Source: Acholoe squamosa (taxonomy: Eukaryota > Annelida > Polychaeta > Phyllodocida > Polynoidae). From it: a stretch of DNA of 64,000 nt. Location: the NCBI GenBank assembly GCA_949317995.1, contig OX439035.1, forward strand, positions 2,525,181 to 2,589,180, in the 5' to 3' direction. Both the position numbers and the translations under genes were made by a program. Of this stretch, positions 10,661-24,574 are shown piece by piece; positions within the stretch are counted from its first letter, which is position 1, and the number at the start of each line of letters is the position of its first letter. The notes beneath the pieces are model-generated. The model saw only the letters and a list, made by a program, of their open reading frames with translations, was not told the DNA's origin and did no database searches.

Positions 10661-11327
10661 TGGATATCTATTTTAACAAAACCAGTCACTGTCATTCCCT
10701 ATGGAAGGTTTTGTTTGGGAGATGGGGCTAAATTTCAGTTAGCAAAGTGGTTTGATTCTCAGAATCTAGGTGTCTCTCTTTTGGGAGTTTCCTTTCAACA
10801 GTTACTGCATTTAACTGAATTGAAGCCAAACTATAAGGTTGATGCTAGGCTCATCAATTCAAGGAATGAAGATAATTGAATCTGGCACTAACATTACCAC
10901 ACACCCCACTTATGTGCATTGAGCATATTTTTTCATCACCCTGGCAGATATTCCCTTCAAATCTATGGGGTTCTATATAATGTCATAGGTTATCACAAGC
11001 ATTTTGCTGCCAACAAGATAAGGTCTCTGTGATCATTTTTGTATACTTGCTTTATAATTTTTGTATACTTGCTTTGGAATTTACCCAAACCTGAGCTACA
11101 AAATATGGTAAGCAGAGAAAGTCAGATTCTTTAAACTGCTCAGAAACTTGTGTTTGCACCCTCTTTTTGCAATATCTATGTGAAAATATGTAAGAACAGC
11201 TTTGATCTTATATAAAAGACGTGTATATGAGTTGTTATTAACCCTTGTGGATTTGCAACTGCCCTGGCCTACCACCCCACTGCAGTAGGGGGTCCATGTA
11301 TGGAAGCCCTTCTCTGGGTCGTTGGTT
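10661..11327. other. Non-coding interval, nothing recognised
   Basis: AT-rich sequence after the last hemopexin exon. No blade motif, RNA gene or repeat was recognised. Confidence 0.5.
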
Positions 11328-11600
11328 CTAGTCAGGATAGAGACAGGATTCCAATGGTTTTATAATTCCTGTAGCATTGTGCATCACCCAAAATAGGTGT
11401 AACAAAGTTTCTATGTATTCTGAAATGCGGTATGGTAATACAACTGGCACACTCTCAAAAACAGAATCCTCCTTTATTTCAGAATGAAAATGCATTGGAG
11501 GCTCACCAGGCATTGTATTAGACAGAGGAAACAACCGCCGGTCTGATGGTATCCTGAAAGGATTATTACAAACATGACACTCCTTAAATTCAAACTGACT
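11328..11600 (-). CDS. Orphan terminal-exon candidate, unknown product
   Basis: On the minus strand a strong acceptor (pyrimidine-rich, ending TTTTGTGCAG) opens a 90-residue frame closed by TAG. It starts SQFEFKECHVCNNPF, contains PLSNTMPGEPPMHFHSE and IETLLHLFWVMHNATG, and ends CLYPD. The composition looks like ordinary protein, and the C-x-x-C in the first 12 residues could bind metal, but I do not recognise the family. No partner exon was found upstream on the minus strand. It may be the last exon of a gene reaching from the right. Confidence 0.35.
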   Translation of the reverse strand, partial: SQFEFKECHVCNNPFRIPSDRRLFPLSNTMPGEPPMHFHSEIKEDSVFESVPVVLPYRISEYIETLLHLFWVMHNATGIIKPLESCLYPD

Positions 11601-12457
11601 CTGCACAAAAGAGACAAGGTATTTAAAGTTAATCAATCCCTCTTTAATTGTAAAGAAAAGGGGACCTTTAGTTGAGATGTGAACTTTTGGAACTTTGGTG
11701 GAAAGACCCTCCCTGCAACCTGTGTGGCTTGACGTTTTGTTTAAGAGTCAGAAGTTGATACTGTATATCAGCTGTTTTCATTATGAAGCCATAGGTGTTA
11801 GTATAACATATTTTACATTCAACTATGGCGGTGTTTGAGCCCTGTGGGCCACTCCCATCAAAAAGGAGACAAAAAGTAAAATTTCAAATGTGTGCTTTAT
11901 TGTATTGCACTTTGTTGGACATTATGAATATCAGGGAAACAGAAAATTGACATGAATATTTACCTTATTTTTCTACAAATTGTAATTTTCTACATGTCAA
12001 TACCAAAAGGGCTACTGTTTACAGTGGATTTATTGGTACATATGTTTCTGCATTAAGAGGAGGAATAAAATGCTTTTACAAAAAAGTTTCTACGCCAATT
12101 AGTGGCTGAGATTATGATATTTTCATATTTTCTTCTTGGACCATTTCATGGATGCGGCCCTTTTTTCTTAAGAAAAGGAGATAAAAGGCTCCATGCGGCC
12201 CTCTTTGCAGGGTGCAGGTGGTGGTTGCAAAGCTGGTAATTGTTACTGGTCTGACTGAGGTTGAACCAATATGTGTCCTATATTGGGCTCACACTATACC
12301 GTATATTTTCTGAGGAACGGAGTATAGTATAGTAAAACTTTGTTATAAGGAGGACCTTAAAAGTACTAAATTTGTTCCTTAAAAAACAAAAGGTCTCCTT
12401 ATAAGCAAGGTCAGCCTCTATCCGCTTCCCTGGCTCTGTTAGGGGTAGAAAATCATT
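11601..12457. other. Non-coding interval, nothing recognised
   Basis: AT-rich, with short poly-T and poly-A runs only. No coding or repeat structure was recognised. Confidence 0.45.
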
Positions 12458-12562
12458 GCGGTCAGTCCGGAAGTTGTTGTGGTCAGTCTGGAAATTATTG
12501 TAGTCAGTCCAGAAATCATTGCAGTCAGTCTGGAAATCATTGCGGTCAGTCCAGAAATCATT
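12458..12562. repeat. 21-bp tandem repeat, exactly five units
   Basis: The unit is GCGGTCAGTCCAGAAATCATT with C/T and G/A variants in each copy. The five units total 105 bp. Confidence 0.9.
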
Positions 12563-14600
12563 TAATTGACATATAACATTTAATTGATGTAGGACCTAAG
12601 GCAAATGTACTCATATGACGTGTTATGATGTTACAGTAGAATATATGGTGTAGATTGATTGTTTAGTTGAAGGTATTCACCCATAATCATATAATAAGTA
12701 TTGGATGCATATTGTCAGTAGATAGTTAAAGTCAATTCATGAGGGAACACAGAAACTCAGTGGTCTCCAGTTGATAATCTAGCTTTATTCCAGTTAGGTA
12801 CACTCTCAACCCGAATTGTAAATCTGTTATAAAGAATACTGTATTTAGTACAGGGCAATCTACATCAGGGCATTAGATTTGTATTGACAGTAATTACTAC
12901 CATTTCCCAAAAATAAAAGCAAACCCGGTAGTGCAGTCTAGCAGTGTGGTACAGAGTAATCAGTAGGTGTTATAACATAATCACTTACCAAGCCTATCCA
13001 GCCCACAACAGTTGGGCCTGAGCTGAGCCTATATTCTAGTATAAGGTGATGCAGGTTCTAGGTCTAAAGAGCAATAGATACTCTGAGCTTCCCAAGTCTG
13101 GTTTATAAAGGAGTAGCTCAAGTATTGCAAAACCAGCTCACCTCTTGAGCTGAGCTGTTCTGAGCAGATGTGCCAGAAATAGACAGGGGAATTGGGAAAT
13201 CCTCACAATCAGATACTACGACTAGAAGGAGGGACTGTGAGTCAGTTCCTCCTGTGACTAAGGTCTATGTGAGAGGTGGTATCCTCCAGCAGAGAACCAT
13301 GTGTGAGCAAGGGCTCACTGCTTGAGGAGGCAGGGTCAGTGGGTGCACCTTCCCTGCCAGGCCTAAAGTAAGGGTGTGAGTTTGTTTGTAGGCAGAGCTC
13401 TGGATAAGCTTACTGGTGAATCATGCTAATCATTTTTTCAAATTCTTGCCAATTTTATAATACCATAGTTTTGTCCTCAGTCAAGATAGTGTTAATTATT
13501 TGAGCTGATATGGAATGTGAATAAGAGAAAACTTTAATGGTAAAACCATGACCAAATTGTATATTGGTGCCACTACGCATGTGTCCGGTATCATTGTCAG
13601 TGTTGTGATGAGATGACAAAGCTTGTATTTCATTCAGCGTTCCATATCCAGACACTTCTACCAGTCCATACCTCCTTTTCTACCTCCTCCTCCTCCCTTT
13701 TCCATTCCCTTTTCCTCCTCCCCGACCACCTCCTCCACCACCGCCTCCTCCTCCACCTTTCTCTATGGTAATAGAATAGAATAAAACGATAGGAGTGAAT
13801 AGACAAGAAAAACAGAAAATCCACATTTTTCCCAGTAACTATTTATCAATGTATAATAATCCTAATTTGATTGGAAAATAGAATTATATCTCTTTAGCTG
13901 GATCAGCCCCTCCTACACTGATGGCATCGCCAGATTAAAATCAATTATATCTGTGACATAAATCTTAATGTTCTTTGTAAACTTCTCATTCATTGTGGCT
14001 CGTGGTGTTTTTTACAGCTGATAGGTAGCCTCAGCACAAATATCTAACACACTGTGGACCTCTCTTATTTATAAAGGTTATTGAGCTGTGATTACTTTGT
14101 TATGTTTATCACCATCTAGACTGACAAAGTTAAATACCCTTTGATGAAGACTTACTTTGACAATTTGTCCCTTTGTACTTATCAGCATAAGTACAGGTGT
14201 AGTTCTTTGTGCTGTCAGTACACATCCCACAATTTTGACAAGGGTTTTAATCACAGTCATCAATATTTGCTTAAAATGTATTGAAAATAATTGTTTTTTT
14301 TATTCTGTTGTGTTCGGTTATACATATATCCCAGAACAAACTAATGTATCAAAAAAAAAATAACTGTCCAACTTTCTTCCCAATTGAAACGTATAGATAC
14401 AAAACAATATTTTAGATGAGGTAATGATCATTTGCACATTTGAAATCGGAAAAAATGGACTAACAGAAATAATTAAAAGACACAAGCATGACCCTTGTAT
14501 ATTGGTTGATGGTTTCTTCACAAGTCCCCCACTCCCAAAAACTACTATTGAGTAAACAATTATAGATAAACAGGGTAATTTCACTTTGAAAGTTTGACCA
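12563..14600. other. Non-coding interval with a polypyrimidine tract
   Basis: It holds a C/T-rich tract of about 100 bp near 13663-13762 (TCCTCC-type repeats) and otherwise AT-rich sequence. Minus-strand frames over the tract are Arg/Glu/Trp runs produced by the repeat. Confidence 0.5.
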
Positions 14601-14602
14601 GT

Positions 14603-14672
14603 CAATGTAGTGAAGTGGTTTAGTTCTGGAACTAGAATAAAGACCACACAGGTTCAAACCCCTCCTCGTATG
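14603..14672 (+). repeat. tRNA-derived SINE head (probable)
   Basis: A TAGTGAAGTGG stretch resembling a pol III A box is followed about 45 bases later by GGTTCAAACCCC, a perfect B box. The stretch between does not fold into a clear cloverleaf, so a SINE remnant is more likely than a tRNA gene. Confidence 0.4.
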
Positions 14673-15690
14673 ATTTTATTTTTATAAATACAAATACCCC
14701 TTTTACCTTGTATGTGTATGTTAAAAACATATTTCCCCACATTATGTGAGTCAAAGACAGACATGGTAACCATCATACTATTGAGATTGCTGGTGAACAC
14801 CATATATTTATCAAAGCTTTGTATCACATCCAGTGTAGATGATTCAAATCCTCTTTTTAGCCTCAAAAATCACTGTAATATAAACTCCTTGGATGGAGTA
14901 TAAGTAAGCTTGGAGCTGGAGGATTTGCAACTTAACCTCCTCGTCTTTTGTGGCAAATCCTCCAGTTCCCTGGAGGTTTTCCATTACTTACACCTCCCGC
15001 TAAAATTTGAGGGTGTCCAGGCGGGCAAACTATTGAAATAAGGTCCTTATTCAACATAATGATCTATATTGATTTCAGTGTTGTTTTGACAGTGCCTCAA
15101 TATTAATAGTTATCTCTTGCTTACATGTTGATATCTCAAAATTGAACTAACTGCAAAAACATCAATTTTGATTCAAAAGTATCAGAGTCAATGTTGATTC
15201 TATATTGAATTAAAAGAAATATCTCAACATTGATATATTTAATATCATAGGCTGAGGCATAGGAACCAACCTTTGATTGTGGGAGGCAAGAGGGCCCAAA
15301 AACACCAATCATGGATCATTATCTTAAGCAAACACTATCAAAGCTCAAAAGAATGTAGACATTGTCTGAGATACATTTGTGTATCTCAGACCATTAGTGT
15401 CCAGTATACAATACATATATTGCAGGTGATAGTTCGACCCTTTTTCTCAAGTTGGCTATAGCGATCAACCAACACTTTGTTGTAGGCCTACATATGTTTA
15501 GAGCAACTCCATCATACCTCTCAGCCAGGCACATTCTCTTAGCTGCTATATATTTTTAGGTTGAGAATTATTTCATTGCCAAACCTTCATCTTCATCTGC
15601 AGGCCACTTTGGTTTTGGTGATAAATTACTTATCCATGATTTGACAAAAGCTTTGAATTTTAATTTACTTTTTTATGTCTGCAACAACTA

Positions 15691-15971
15691 CGCTGAAAAC
15701 CTGAAAGATCCGAAACTAGTCAGTGGTGACGAGTCTACCTCCTCAGGTTGACAATACCTAAAACTACAACTTTAGGTTGTCATTTCATCATCCTGACAAC
15801 CTAAGTCATTAATATGACGACTCTGTATTTTCATACTGATGACTTAGGTCATCATTTTGATGCCCCAAAGTCATCATTTTGATGACCTAAAGTTGTAGTT
15901 TTAGGTATTGTCAACCTGAGGACCTAAGGTTATCACCACTGACTAGTTTTGGATCTTCCAGGTTTTCAGTG
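15691..15971. mobile_element. Foldback MITE, copy 1
   Basis: The two halves are reverse complements over almost the whole 281 bp. The ends read CGCTGAAAACCTG and, inverted, CACTGAAAACCTGG; the arms carry ACTAGTCAGTGGTGA, GTTGACAATACCTAAAACTA and repeated GATGACCTAAAGT words. It is flanked by TA on both sides. Related copies lie at 31647-31950 and from 63771. There is no coding capacity. Confidence 0.9.
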
Positions 15972-16552
15972 TATAATTAAAAGGCAGAGGCTATGAATTG
16001 AGTAGCTATCTTATAGGTTTGCTAGAGATACACCTCTGTGACTACCCTGGTGGGTCCACTCTATAGTTAACTAGTGCATAGGATATAACCATTTAATTAG
16101 TAATATTCTCCCTCCTGTCGGTCCATTTGACTATTCAGATCTTATCTTCTACATGCTCGACAGAGTGAATCGCAAGTTAGGACACCAGCTGCATGCCTCA
16201 TGAGTCTGGGTCACAGTCTAGTTAGCAGGCTGCATGGTGGAAAACTAGTCTCTACCACATTCTCAGTGTAGTCCCCTCTAGAAGTATAGACCGGGTGTTA
16301 CAGTCAGCAAAGTTCCCGGTCTCCTCTGTGTTAACACAACCCACCCAATCCACAAGCCTACTTTGCATATTCATTATAACCTCCTGTAGCTTACATGATA
16401 AAAAGGGATTTCGCTTTTGATTTTTTATTGGGGTCATTTAGTTCATTTTGTCCTTTCTTCAATACTGGACATGTTTTGGTATTTGAGTTACACATCAGAA
16501 CAGTAACAGGCATATATTTGGAAATTGAGGGGCACTTGAGGGGGTCTTATTC

Positions 16553-18873
16553 CGGCCCGGTGAACATGTGCCCGGTGAATCTTCATATTGCATTCACATG
16601 TAGGGGCCACCGTCATGGTGGGGGTTAGAACAGAAATGTTATATTGATAATTGTCTACCAGAGATAATTATGCATTATGCAACTCTACTGTGAAAGACAG
16701 GTGTGTTTACTCTGAAAATGTAATTAGAGTATATAATGGATGAGGGTGTTATACGCCTGAGCTCGGAGTCTTGGTCACAGTCTAGTTAGCAGGCTAGTAG
16801 AGACTAGTTTTCCGCCACGCAGTATTATGGGTTATTCTACTAAATAAGCATAATATATGTCCTTGAGTTTCATAAATTGAAAGTGTACTACTAAAAAAGA
16901 TGATTGCTTATTTAGCGACAATTGTAGAAACTAATATTCGATTCTAACCCATATTTGTAGCTCCAGAAATTGCCCTAAAATTAGTGCTCCGGCATTTATA
17001 TACTACAATTAGAGAAACTGCTACAGAAAGGGTGTCCAAAGAGGTTGTGCAATACTCTTGAATATTCACTGTAAATATTACCAGCTGATAGTGAGTAGGG
17101 CCAGGAGTAGCATTATTTGTTAAGAGACATATACTATGTTTATTTAGTAGAGTAACCCATAATACTCATGCATATTGTTCAGGGACCCTATTCCCGGTCA
17201 TTATTAGTTGGTAATTATTCATTATTTTGGTCATTACCCAGCAGGGCTATTAGCAAAGAATATTATATACAAATGTATTCTGAAGTGGTATTACACAGCC
17301 CACTCACCACCATGCTCTTCCTCCCCCCCCCTCCCTTCCTCACTAGTCACCGCAGTTACCAGCTGTGGCTGTCACCAGCTACACACAGTACACACAACAC
17401 TCACTTGTCCAGTTGCTTGTATTTAGATCCACACTCCGTCCAACCTAATGTTTATGCCAGGCGATAGAAGCCAGAAGATTGCCATAAATACAAATACAAA
17501 ATCATGTCCCTTCTCTACAGTCTCCCCATCCTGCTTTAATTACTGTCCCTTGAGCAACAGGGTATTCATAGAAGCATGTCCATGTGGTCTCTTTCACAGT
17601 CCAGAGATCCTGGTCAAAACAGGTTTTACTGGACTAGGACCCATGACTTTAGGTACACGCCCATGATTTAACAGCCCGGTGAACATGTGCTTACGGCCAT
17701 AGCAGGCCATAGAATCTTCATATTGCATTCACATGTAGGGTCCACCGTCAAGGTGGGGGTTGGAACAGAAAAGTCATATTGATAATTGTCTACCAGAGAT
17801 AATTATGCATTATGCAACTCTACTGTGAAAGACTGGTGTTTTTACTCTAAAAATGTAATTAGAGTATATAATGGATGAGGGTGTTTTGGTCACAGTCTAG
17901 TTAGCAGGCTAGTAGAGACTAGTTTTCCGCCACGCAGTATTATGGGTTATTCTACTAAATAAGCATAATATATGTCCTAATTCAGAGAAGAATAAACGGG
18001 CATTTTCTTGAGTTTCATAAATTGAAAGTGTACTACTAAAAAAGATGATTGCTTATTTAGCGACAAATGTAGAAACAAATATTCGATTCTAACCCATATT
18101 AGTAGCTCCAGAAATTGCCCTACAATTCTAGTCTATATGTAATCTATACATTGGATAGACAAGAAGCATATATAGGAGAATTAGTGCTCCGGCATTTATA
18201 TACTACACCCAGAGTAACTGCTACAGAAAGGGTGTCCAAGGAGGTTGTGCAATACTCTTGAATGTTCACTGTAAATATCACCAGCTGATAGGGAGTAGGG
18301 CCAGGAGTAGCATTATTTGTTAAGAGACACATATTATGCTTATTTAGTAGAGTAACCCATAATACTCATGCATATTGTGCAGGGACCCTATTCCCAGTCA
18401 TTATATTAGTTGGTAATTATTCATTATTTTGGTCATTACCCAGCAGGGCTATTAGCAAAGAATATTATATACAAATGTATTCTGAAGTGGTATTACACAG
18501 CCCACTCACCATCATGCACTTCCTCCCCCCCTCCCTTCCTTACTAGTCACCACAGTTACCAGCTGTGGCTGTCACCAGCTACACACAGTACACACAACAC
18601 TCACTTGTCCAGTTGCTTGTATTTAGATCCACACTCCGTCCAACCCAATGTTTATGCCAGGCGATAGAAGCCAGAAGATTGCCATAAATACAAATACAAA
18701 ATCATGTCACTTCTCTACAATCTCCCCATCCTGCTTTAATTACTGTCCCTTGAGCAACAGTGTATTCATAGAAGCGTGTCAATGTGCTCTCTTTCACAGT
18801 CCAGAGATCCAGGTCAAAACAGGCTTTACTGGACTGGGACCCATGAATTTAGGTACAGGCTCATGATTTAGCA
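16553..18873. repeat. Tandem duplication of 1.1-1.2 kb units
   Basis: Unit 1 runs about 16553-17667 and unit 2 about 17668-18873. They share long blocks in the same order, starting at CCCGGTGAACATGTGC and including CAGTCTAGTTAGCAGGCT, AAGATGATTGCTTATTTAGC and GGCGATAGAAGCCAGAAGAT. Unit 2 has small insertions near 17980-18010 and 18123-18180. Matching frames of 72-99 codons recur in both, but they have no known pattern and overlap one another. Confidence 0.9.
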
Positions 18874-21580
18874 TCATTTAAAAAGTCAGTTTTGCCAATC
18901 CATTTTCTTAGATATAAACATACATGAAATTCCTCGTATCTACTCCTGTATCATAGAAGGGTGGATGCTGTCTTTACAACTTTAACAATAACAAATCTTA
19001 ATAATAGTTACACTAGCCAACGTATAGTTACACCTTACAACAAACTAAAAGGCACACTTTGTGTGTAAAGCACACCCAGAGTTCTTGCCAGATCTGTAAG
19101 ACACTAAGAGTTTATTGGGCCCCGTTAACAACGGCCTCATACAATGAGGCTAGCTTTGTGGGCATCTTCCAGGTCTCTCTGGGTACTGTGTCATGAAAGC
19201 GTTGTCATTTCTCACTGTCATAAAATGACTATGAAAACTATAACGGAAATATTATTGTTATGTTCAAGTTTATAAACATTTCACTGATATGAACTGCTAG
19301 ATACAAATCTCACATAGTCATATCTGCAAGATCTAACGTACCCTATCTGGAATAACAGTGACATATTGAGCTTACTTATAGCAACATGGAGGCCCTACCC
19401 TGGCCATACCCAGTCATTACCATGTCCCAATTAATGCACTCATGCTGCTATGATATGGCAGGACAAACTAACTGCCCCCTCCCTACTTCATCAAACTGCC
19501 CTGTATGGACTATGAGGGAAGGCCGTGAAAAATAACAGGTAAGGCCAGGGGGTCCTATCTCCCAACCAGTTGCTCAGACCTGTTTATCAGAATGAAAAGC
19601 AAGGGGTGTTACTTTTCAAGAAAGATAACTCTATGTCTAATACCAAAAATCCATTGAGCTGATGATTGATGGGCCCTAGTGGACTCATGGTCTTGAATCC
19701 ATCATTATGAGCTAGAGTTTATAAGACCTTACATTTCCAGAGTATATACACAATGCCCCCCTCCCCTGTAGACTCTTGGTCTTAGGTGCAGAATTAGCCA
19801 ACTGGAACCATTGGGAGGAGCTAGAGTTTATCAGACCTTACATTTTCAGAGTAGACACACCTATCTATCACTTTTATACATACAGTTATCATGATATTTT
19901 TTCTCTGGTATTTCTCTTATTGCGCATTATCAATATGACTTTTTTGTTTCAACCCTCACCTTGATGATGGCCCCAACATGTGAATGCAATATGAAATGTC
20001 GTAAAATGAGGTATTGTAATTGTCATGGCACCTAATCAAGATCTGAGCCACTTATCATACACTTTCCCAGCAGTATCTCTACCTCTCATAATGCATATGT
20101 TTCGACAGTAATGTTGACCTGTTGACAGGAAATTTAAAACAAAGTATTATGAACATAAAACCACATCAAAATGTTAAGAAAATTGCCATCAGGAAAAATG
20201 CTAATTATTATAGCAGTGTTTCACTTGAAGATATCTGTTTGAAGAATGGGTATTGACTAATTGAGAACTATAGCTAGCATCTAGGCCTAAACCTGACATA
20301 AGCTGGCTACAATGTATCCAGACACAGGACTTCCTGAGGAGTCTCAAAATTGAATAGCTTTTTGAATTTAAGGCAAGTTCATCTAAATTATCATTTTATA
20401 AAGACAATAGACAGCTCATTCTTCAGGTCTCACCATTCTGTTTGCTAATAACACAAGGTTTCGATATCTGTGCGTTATGGGCAACGTGTCAACATGTCAC
20501 ACAAAGTTACATGCATGGTACTCTGGTGCCCTAAGGTATAGATCCTTAAAGTACCACCATAGAGAAAGCAGCAAGGAAAAGTGGGGGGTAAAGCGGGAAT
20601 ACTGCTCAGTCTTGAAGCATAGCTTGCATTTTTGCAGTTCGAATCATATGCTTAATATTGGCAGGTTGAGGGTCATGCTGGTGCTTACTAGTTGCATCAT
20701 ATGGTACAAATGCACACACATGGTAGAGCAACCAGGACACCATATCGTGTTGCACATAGGAGAAATGTCGGTAGTATATAGGGCAAACTCAGCACATAGG
20801 AACAGCTACTGAAATTGATTTGACCTACTTATGAACTGAAAGTAACCTAGTTTTGAGACCGGAAGTGAATATATATTGGCAAGTGACCTACTTTCTCGAG
20901 CTTTGATGGGCTGAAAGCTATGACGTCATCACATGATGATCACATGATCACAACAAACTGACCACGTGGTCCGTGTGCAACACTAAGAACCCTGGTTTAT
21001 TTTTTTATAGTTGTCATGGATGTCTGCTACAACAAAAGAAATTAAATAATCAAGGGGACCTGGTTGCACCTATGTTTCTACTACGTTGCTAACATAATAC
21101 CATCGTTGTCATGACATTGGTTGTTACACATGTGAAAAACAACTTGAAGGTTTTTTTTTGTGATTTTCAGCACACACACACACACACACACATACCTATC
21201 TACACCATAAAACCCTGGACCAGGGTACTTTACAGTCTAAATGGAGACATACTTCATTATGCACTTAGAGACAAATAAATGTTTTAAGGTCCATCAGTAA
21301 TGACTTTTTAAGTATCTTGCAGGCTGAACTTTTGTGTAAACGCATTTTTTTCGAAAAAACATGAAACATGAAATAACCATACAAAGTGAGGACACACAGG
21401 TGTATATTTAAGAGTGTCAGATCATATACAAGTAAGGACCCCAACCGGAATGCAGCACCTTATATAAACCCAGCAAGGATTTCAGTGAATTTTTTTATAT
21501 CCAATTATTTTCATATCTTAATAACAAAATGGTGCCATATACAGATAGTTTTTCGCATTTTAATTTATGTTCAACCCTTC
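18874..21580. other. Non-coding interval with a (CA)n microsatellite
   Basis: A CA repeat lies at 21171-21192. The rest is AT-rich. A 111-codon plus-strand frame at 20477-20812 has no recognisable motif or splice support. Confidence 0.5.
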
Positions 21581-23385
21581 TATAACTGTGGACACCCCCT
21601 CCACTATAATGACACTATCTAACTATGGACACTCCCCCACTATAATGACACTATCTAACTGTGGACACCCCCCACTATAATGACACTATCTAACTGTGGA
21701 CACCCCCCACTATAATGACACTATCTAACTGTGGACACCCCCCACTATAATGACACTATCTAACTGTGGACCCCCCACTATAATGACACTATCTAACTGT
21801 GGACACACCCCCACTATAATGACACTATCTAACTGTGGACACACCCCACTATAATGACACTATCTAACTGTGGACACACCCCCACTATAATGACACTATC
21901 TAACTGTGGACACCCCCCACTATAATGACACTATCTAACTGTGGACACACCCCCACTTTAATGACACTATCTAACTGTGGACACACAACCACTATAATGA
22001 CACTATCTAACTGTGGACACACACCCCACTATAAAGACACTATCTAACTGTGGACACACCTCCACTATAATGACACTTTCTAACTGTGGACACACCTCCA
22101 CTATAATGACACTTTCTAACTGTGGACACCCCCCACTATAATGACACTATCTAACTGTGGACACACCTCCACTATAATGACACTTTCTAACTGTGGACAC
22201 CCCCCACTATAATGACACTATCTAACTGTGGACACCCCCCACTATAATGATACTATCTAACTGTGGACACACCTCCACTATAATGACACTATCTAACTGT
22301 GGACACCCCCCACTATAATGACACTATCTAACTGTGGACACACACCCCACTATAAAGACACTATCTAACTGTGGACACACCTCCACTATAATGACACTAT
22401 CTAACTGTGGACACCCCCCACTATAATGATACTATCTAACTGTGGACACACCTCCACTATAATGACACTTTCTAACTGTGGACACACCTCCACTATAATA
22501 ACACTTTCAAACTGTGGACACACCCCCACTATAATGATACTATCTAACTGTGGACACACCCCACTATAATGACACTATCTAACTGTGGACACACCCCACT
22601 ATAATGATACTATCTAACTGTGGACACACCCCACTATAATGACACTATCTAACTGTGGACACCCCCCACTATAATGATACTATCTAACTGTGGACACACC
22701 CCACTATAATGACCCTATTTAACTGTGGACACCCCCCACTATAATGACACTATCTAACTGTGGACACCCCTCCACTATAATGACACTATCTAACTGTGGA
22801 CACCCCCACTATAATGACACTAACTGTGGAAACCCCATACTATAATGAGACGTTCTAACTGTGGACACCCCCTTCATTATAATGACGCTATCTAACTGTG
22901 GACACCCCCACCACTATAATAGCACTATCTAACTGTGGACACCCCCCACTATAATGATACTATCTAACTGTGGACACACCCCACTATAATGACACTATTT
23001 AACTGTGGACACCCCCCCACTATAATGACACTATCTAACTGTGGACACCCCCCACTATAATGACACTATCTAACTGTGGACACCCCCCACTATAATGACA
23101 CTATCTAACTGTGGACACCCCCCCACTATAATGACACTATCTAACTGTGGACACCCCCCCACTATAATGACACTATATAACTGTGGACACCACCCACTAT
23201 AATGACAATATCTAACTGTGGACACCCCCCCACTATAATGATACTATCTAACTGTGGACACCCCCCCACTATAATGACACTATCTAACTGTGGACACCCC
23301 CCACTATAATGATGCTATCTAACTGTGGACATCACCCACTATAATGACACTACCTAACTGTGAACACACCTTTACTATAATGACT
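21580..23385. repeat. 35-37 bp minisatellite, about 50 units
   Basis: The unit is CACTATAATGACACTATCTA followed by ACTGTGGACACC and a C run of variable length. Variants such as GATACT for GACACT and ACACCTCC for ACCCCCC recur in clusters, which indicates local amplification. The edges at both ends are degenerate. Confidence 0.97.
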
Positions 23386-24574
23386 GTGAAATTTACCTTC
23401 ATTATTCATCATTCAGTGGTAGACATGCCCTTTTTATGCAATTACATAATATTTTACTCACTTCAGTTCTTCTTAAAGAGTCCTTAAAACACATGATTGC
23501 CTTCATGGGCATTACTAATCTGGAATATCATGTTTACTGCAACTGCATCAATGTTTAACTATTGCAGCCTAATCATGGCTTATACAATTGAAGTGAACTA
23601 TTCTATATGACTTTCCATTCAAAATGATCCTTTCTTTGACAGACTTATAGTTATAGGAATAGCATGTAAAATGGAAAATCTTAGATTTGTAATATACAAA
23701 TATAAGTTAACTATTCATATTAAAATTGTCCAAAAACAGAGGTCAGGGTATTCAAGATATAACTTTATTGCTAATCAATAGAAACATGTATGGTATCCAG
23801 TAATCAAATTTGAAGATATTCCCAATGGATCGAAAACATTCACAAAATGCTGCGCTTCAGTACAGTATCAAATCAAATACACATTCATATGATTGGAAAA
23901 CTGACCTACCACTTTTTACAGATCTGATATGCAGTGCCAGGTGTTTCAAAATGCTTATATGTTTCAAATGTATCATCATAATCTAAGAAATTTAAGAGAT
24001 ATTTATCATACAATCATATTTTACAATAACAGAAGCATGCCCTTCTAGTGAATCTCTGCAGTGAATGCTAGAATGAAGACTACAGCATTGCCACGCTAAC
24101 AACAGAACATTGTAAGCACCTTCTCTGTGTAAGTTGTGATTCAGTAGTTGTAACAAAACAAACTTCCAGGCAGAGTTTACTAAGGATCTGACATAACCAC
24201 CCAAATCTCCTATGGATGCTTAGACTAGTGCCAATTTTGGTATTTACCGTACATGGGAATAGATGTAACATCTTGAGACCAAAGGCATGTCAACTTAAAT
24301 ATTGTTTAACACATGATGATGCTAGAACAATTTAAAGTCTACTTAGTAAGTGATAATGTACATATGATATCCTCTAGAAGCGCTGTAACTATAGTGACCC
24401 TAAAGGTAGGCTGCATGTGCCAGTAGACTACAGTACTCATATGTCATATTCTGACATATTCTAGTCATATTTCAAGTGTATTTATACTGTTCATTGGCTG
24501 AATATCGTTTTTAGAAACAATAGTATGAATTCTGTTGGTTGCATTCATGTCAAGATATTCTTAAGACTTTCAAT
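23386..24574. other. Non-coding interval downstream of the minus-strand gene
   Basis: AT-rich. It would hold the 3' UTR of the gene ending at 24575. No other gene was recognised. Confidence 0.45.

Noticed and set aside
17168-18866. Repeated 72-99 codon frames in the tandem duplication
   Set aside because: Conservation between the two units reflects the DNA duplication; overlapping frames are equally conserved and none has a motif.
21580-23385. CRISPR-like array
   Set aside because: Units are directly adjacent with no unique spacers; this is a minisatellite in animal DNA. The same applies to the 70-bp arrays.
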